64,000 bases of DNA from JBBROS01 sp038229135 (GTDB lineage: Bacteria > Pseudomonadota > Alphaproteobacteria > Acetobacterales > Acetobacteraceae): positions 1 through 64,000 of the forward strand of contig JBBROS010000003.1 in the NCBI GenBank assembly GCA_038229135.1. Reading direction: 5' to 3'. Position numbers and translations under genes: made by a program. The notes beneath the pieces are model-generated. The model did no database searches and was not told the origin of the DNA. It saw only the letters and a program-made list of their open reading frames with translations. Positions 63,518 through 64,000 of the stretch are shown one piece after another. Position 1 is the stretch's first letter. Every line of letters starts with the position of its first letter.

Positions 63518-64000
63518 GAAAGGTCCCCTTTTCAGGTTGGCCCTCTTCCCCCCTCCCCTCGCGGGAGGGGCAGGGGGAGGGGGTCTGGCCGCACAGACGG
63601 CCCTCCCCCTCGTACCACCCGATATCCAAAGTCGCTACCTCCCCGAACGTCGCCCGGCGGCGCACCGCCTCCCGGATGATCGGCCAGGACGTCCCTATCA
63701 TGCCCAGGAACGGCCAAGGGTCCGTCCGGTCCCACGTCACGTCCCGCGTCGAAACCAGGTGGCGCAGCGCACGCCGGCCCCGCGCGCTCACCAGCGCGAG
63801 CTGCGCCTCCGTCAGGCACGAGTAGAATTGCTGCAGCTCCCGCTCGGGCCGCACCACCGGCGCCGACCCGGGCGTCAGCACCGCCTCGGCGATGCTGCCC
63901 GGCTCCCAGAAATGCAGCCCGCTCGTCGCCCGCGGGTTGCACTCTATGCCGTGGACCTCGCCGTCCTCGCTCACGATGAAGTCGAACGAGACGAACCCCG
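63507..64000 (-). CDS. ATP-grasp domain protein, 3' end (partial)
   Basis: The last 163 codons of a minus-strand gene that begins beyond the window. FVSFDFIVSEDGEVHGIECN and NPRATSGLHFW are the metal-binding end of an ATP-grasp ligase (Glu and Asn of the ECNPR motif). The remainder is a C-terminal extension with WPIIREAVRRR. The final residues (TPSPCPSREGRGEEGQ) come from a family A element, and the stop lies inside crtI. A carboxylate-amine ligase role is the family default; the partner substrate is unknown. Confidence 0.75.
   Translation of the reverse strand, partial: GFVSFDFIVSEDGEVHGIECNPRATSGLHFWEPGSIAEAVLTPGSAPVVRPERELQQFYSCLTEAQLALVSARGRRALRHLVSTRDVTWDRTDPWPFLGMIGTSWPIIREAVRRRATFGEVATLDIGWYEGEGRLCGQTPSPCPSREGRGEEGQPEKGTFHAR
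63545..63584 (+). repeat. GC palindromic element (family A), copy 18, coding
   Basis: TTCCCCCCTCCCCTCGCGGG then AGGGGCAGGGGGAGGGGG in plus orientation, read antisense as the tail of the ATP-grasp gene. Confidence 0.9.

Noticed and set aside
1..64000. tRNA or rRNA genes
   Set aside because: No sequence with a recognisable cloverleaf and T-arm was found in the gaps, by eye; a covariance search could still find one.

Overview
The window is very GC-rich (by eye about 70% or more) and gene-dense, with short intergenic gaps and many ATGA, GTGA or TGATG start/stop overlaps. Gene content (two-component DAB bicarbonate pump, Prx5, YqgE, CcdA with thioredoxin, TIGR01459-type HAD protein, DUF1127, DUF2066, DUF29, DUF1194, LuxR solo, crtI) points to an alphaproteobacterium, most likely Rhodospirillales/Acetobacteraceae. 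The genus cannot be settled from sequence reading alone. I recognise about 60 protein genes and no rRNA, tRNA, CRISPR array, transposase or phage module. Only the stretch 24404-24890 exceeds 300 bases without an intact gene, and it holds a broken DUF29 gene.

Layout. 1-4.0 kb: in-frame 12-bp tandem repeat, a small hypothetical gene, then a sugar-nucleotide/glycan cluster (GT2, LegB-type 4,6-dehydratase, nucleotidyltransferase, second SDR). 4.0-9.2 kb: cysK (minus) and a four-gene polyamine/iron-type ABC importer. 9.3-11.7 kb: glutamate dehydrogenase and NAD-type isocitrate dehydrogenase, divergent. 11.7-17.5 kb: NhaR-like LysR regulator divergent from dabB-dabA, then a YpfJ-type metallopeptidase. 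17.6-28.1 kb: mostly minus-strand housekeeping genes (Lrp/AsnC, prfC, rpsD, LIV-type binding protein, trmJ, cysS), a PPOX flavoprotein between two decayed DUF29 genes, an MFS carrier and a lipoprotein with an alpha/beta-hydrolase fold that has lost its catalytic residues. 28.4-33.9 kb: DUF2066 protein, YfhO-like membrane protein, PEP-CTERM protein, soxA, DUF1127. 33.9-44.2 kb: LysR, Prx5, YqgE, CcdA/thioredoxin, MFS, CadC-like regulator, vanadium-haloperoxidase/PAP2 enzyme, HAD protein, pyrD. 44.3-51.4 kb: small hypotheticals, S24 repressor-like protein, LuxR solo, DUF1194, aldo/keto reductase, two DUF2382 stress-type proteins, DUF3833 lipoprotein, NUDIX. 51.4-64 kb: AsmA-like giant, glnE, bcp, SDR with an NMT1-like binding protein, secreted CAP/RTX protein, crtI and the end of an ATP-grasp gene.

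The most unusual feature is a dispersed GC-rich palindromic element of about 40 bp, with 18 recognisable copies plus one degenerate copy. All but one copy lie in the same orientation whatever the direction of the surrounding genes, and most place a four-tract G-run (G-quadruplex-like) on the plus strand. Several copies lie inside coding sequences and supply N-termini, C-termini with the stop codon, or an internal insert, as described for Rickettsia palindromic elements. A second, longer imperfect palindrome family (six sites) lies between genes.

Codon use also differs by strand: plus-strand genes mostly end codons in C and minus-strand genes mostly in G. This suggests a strong replication-strand bias, with dabAB as a visible exception.
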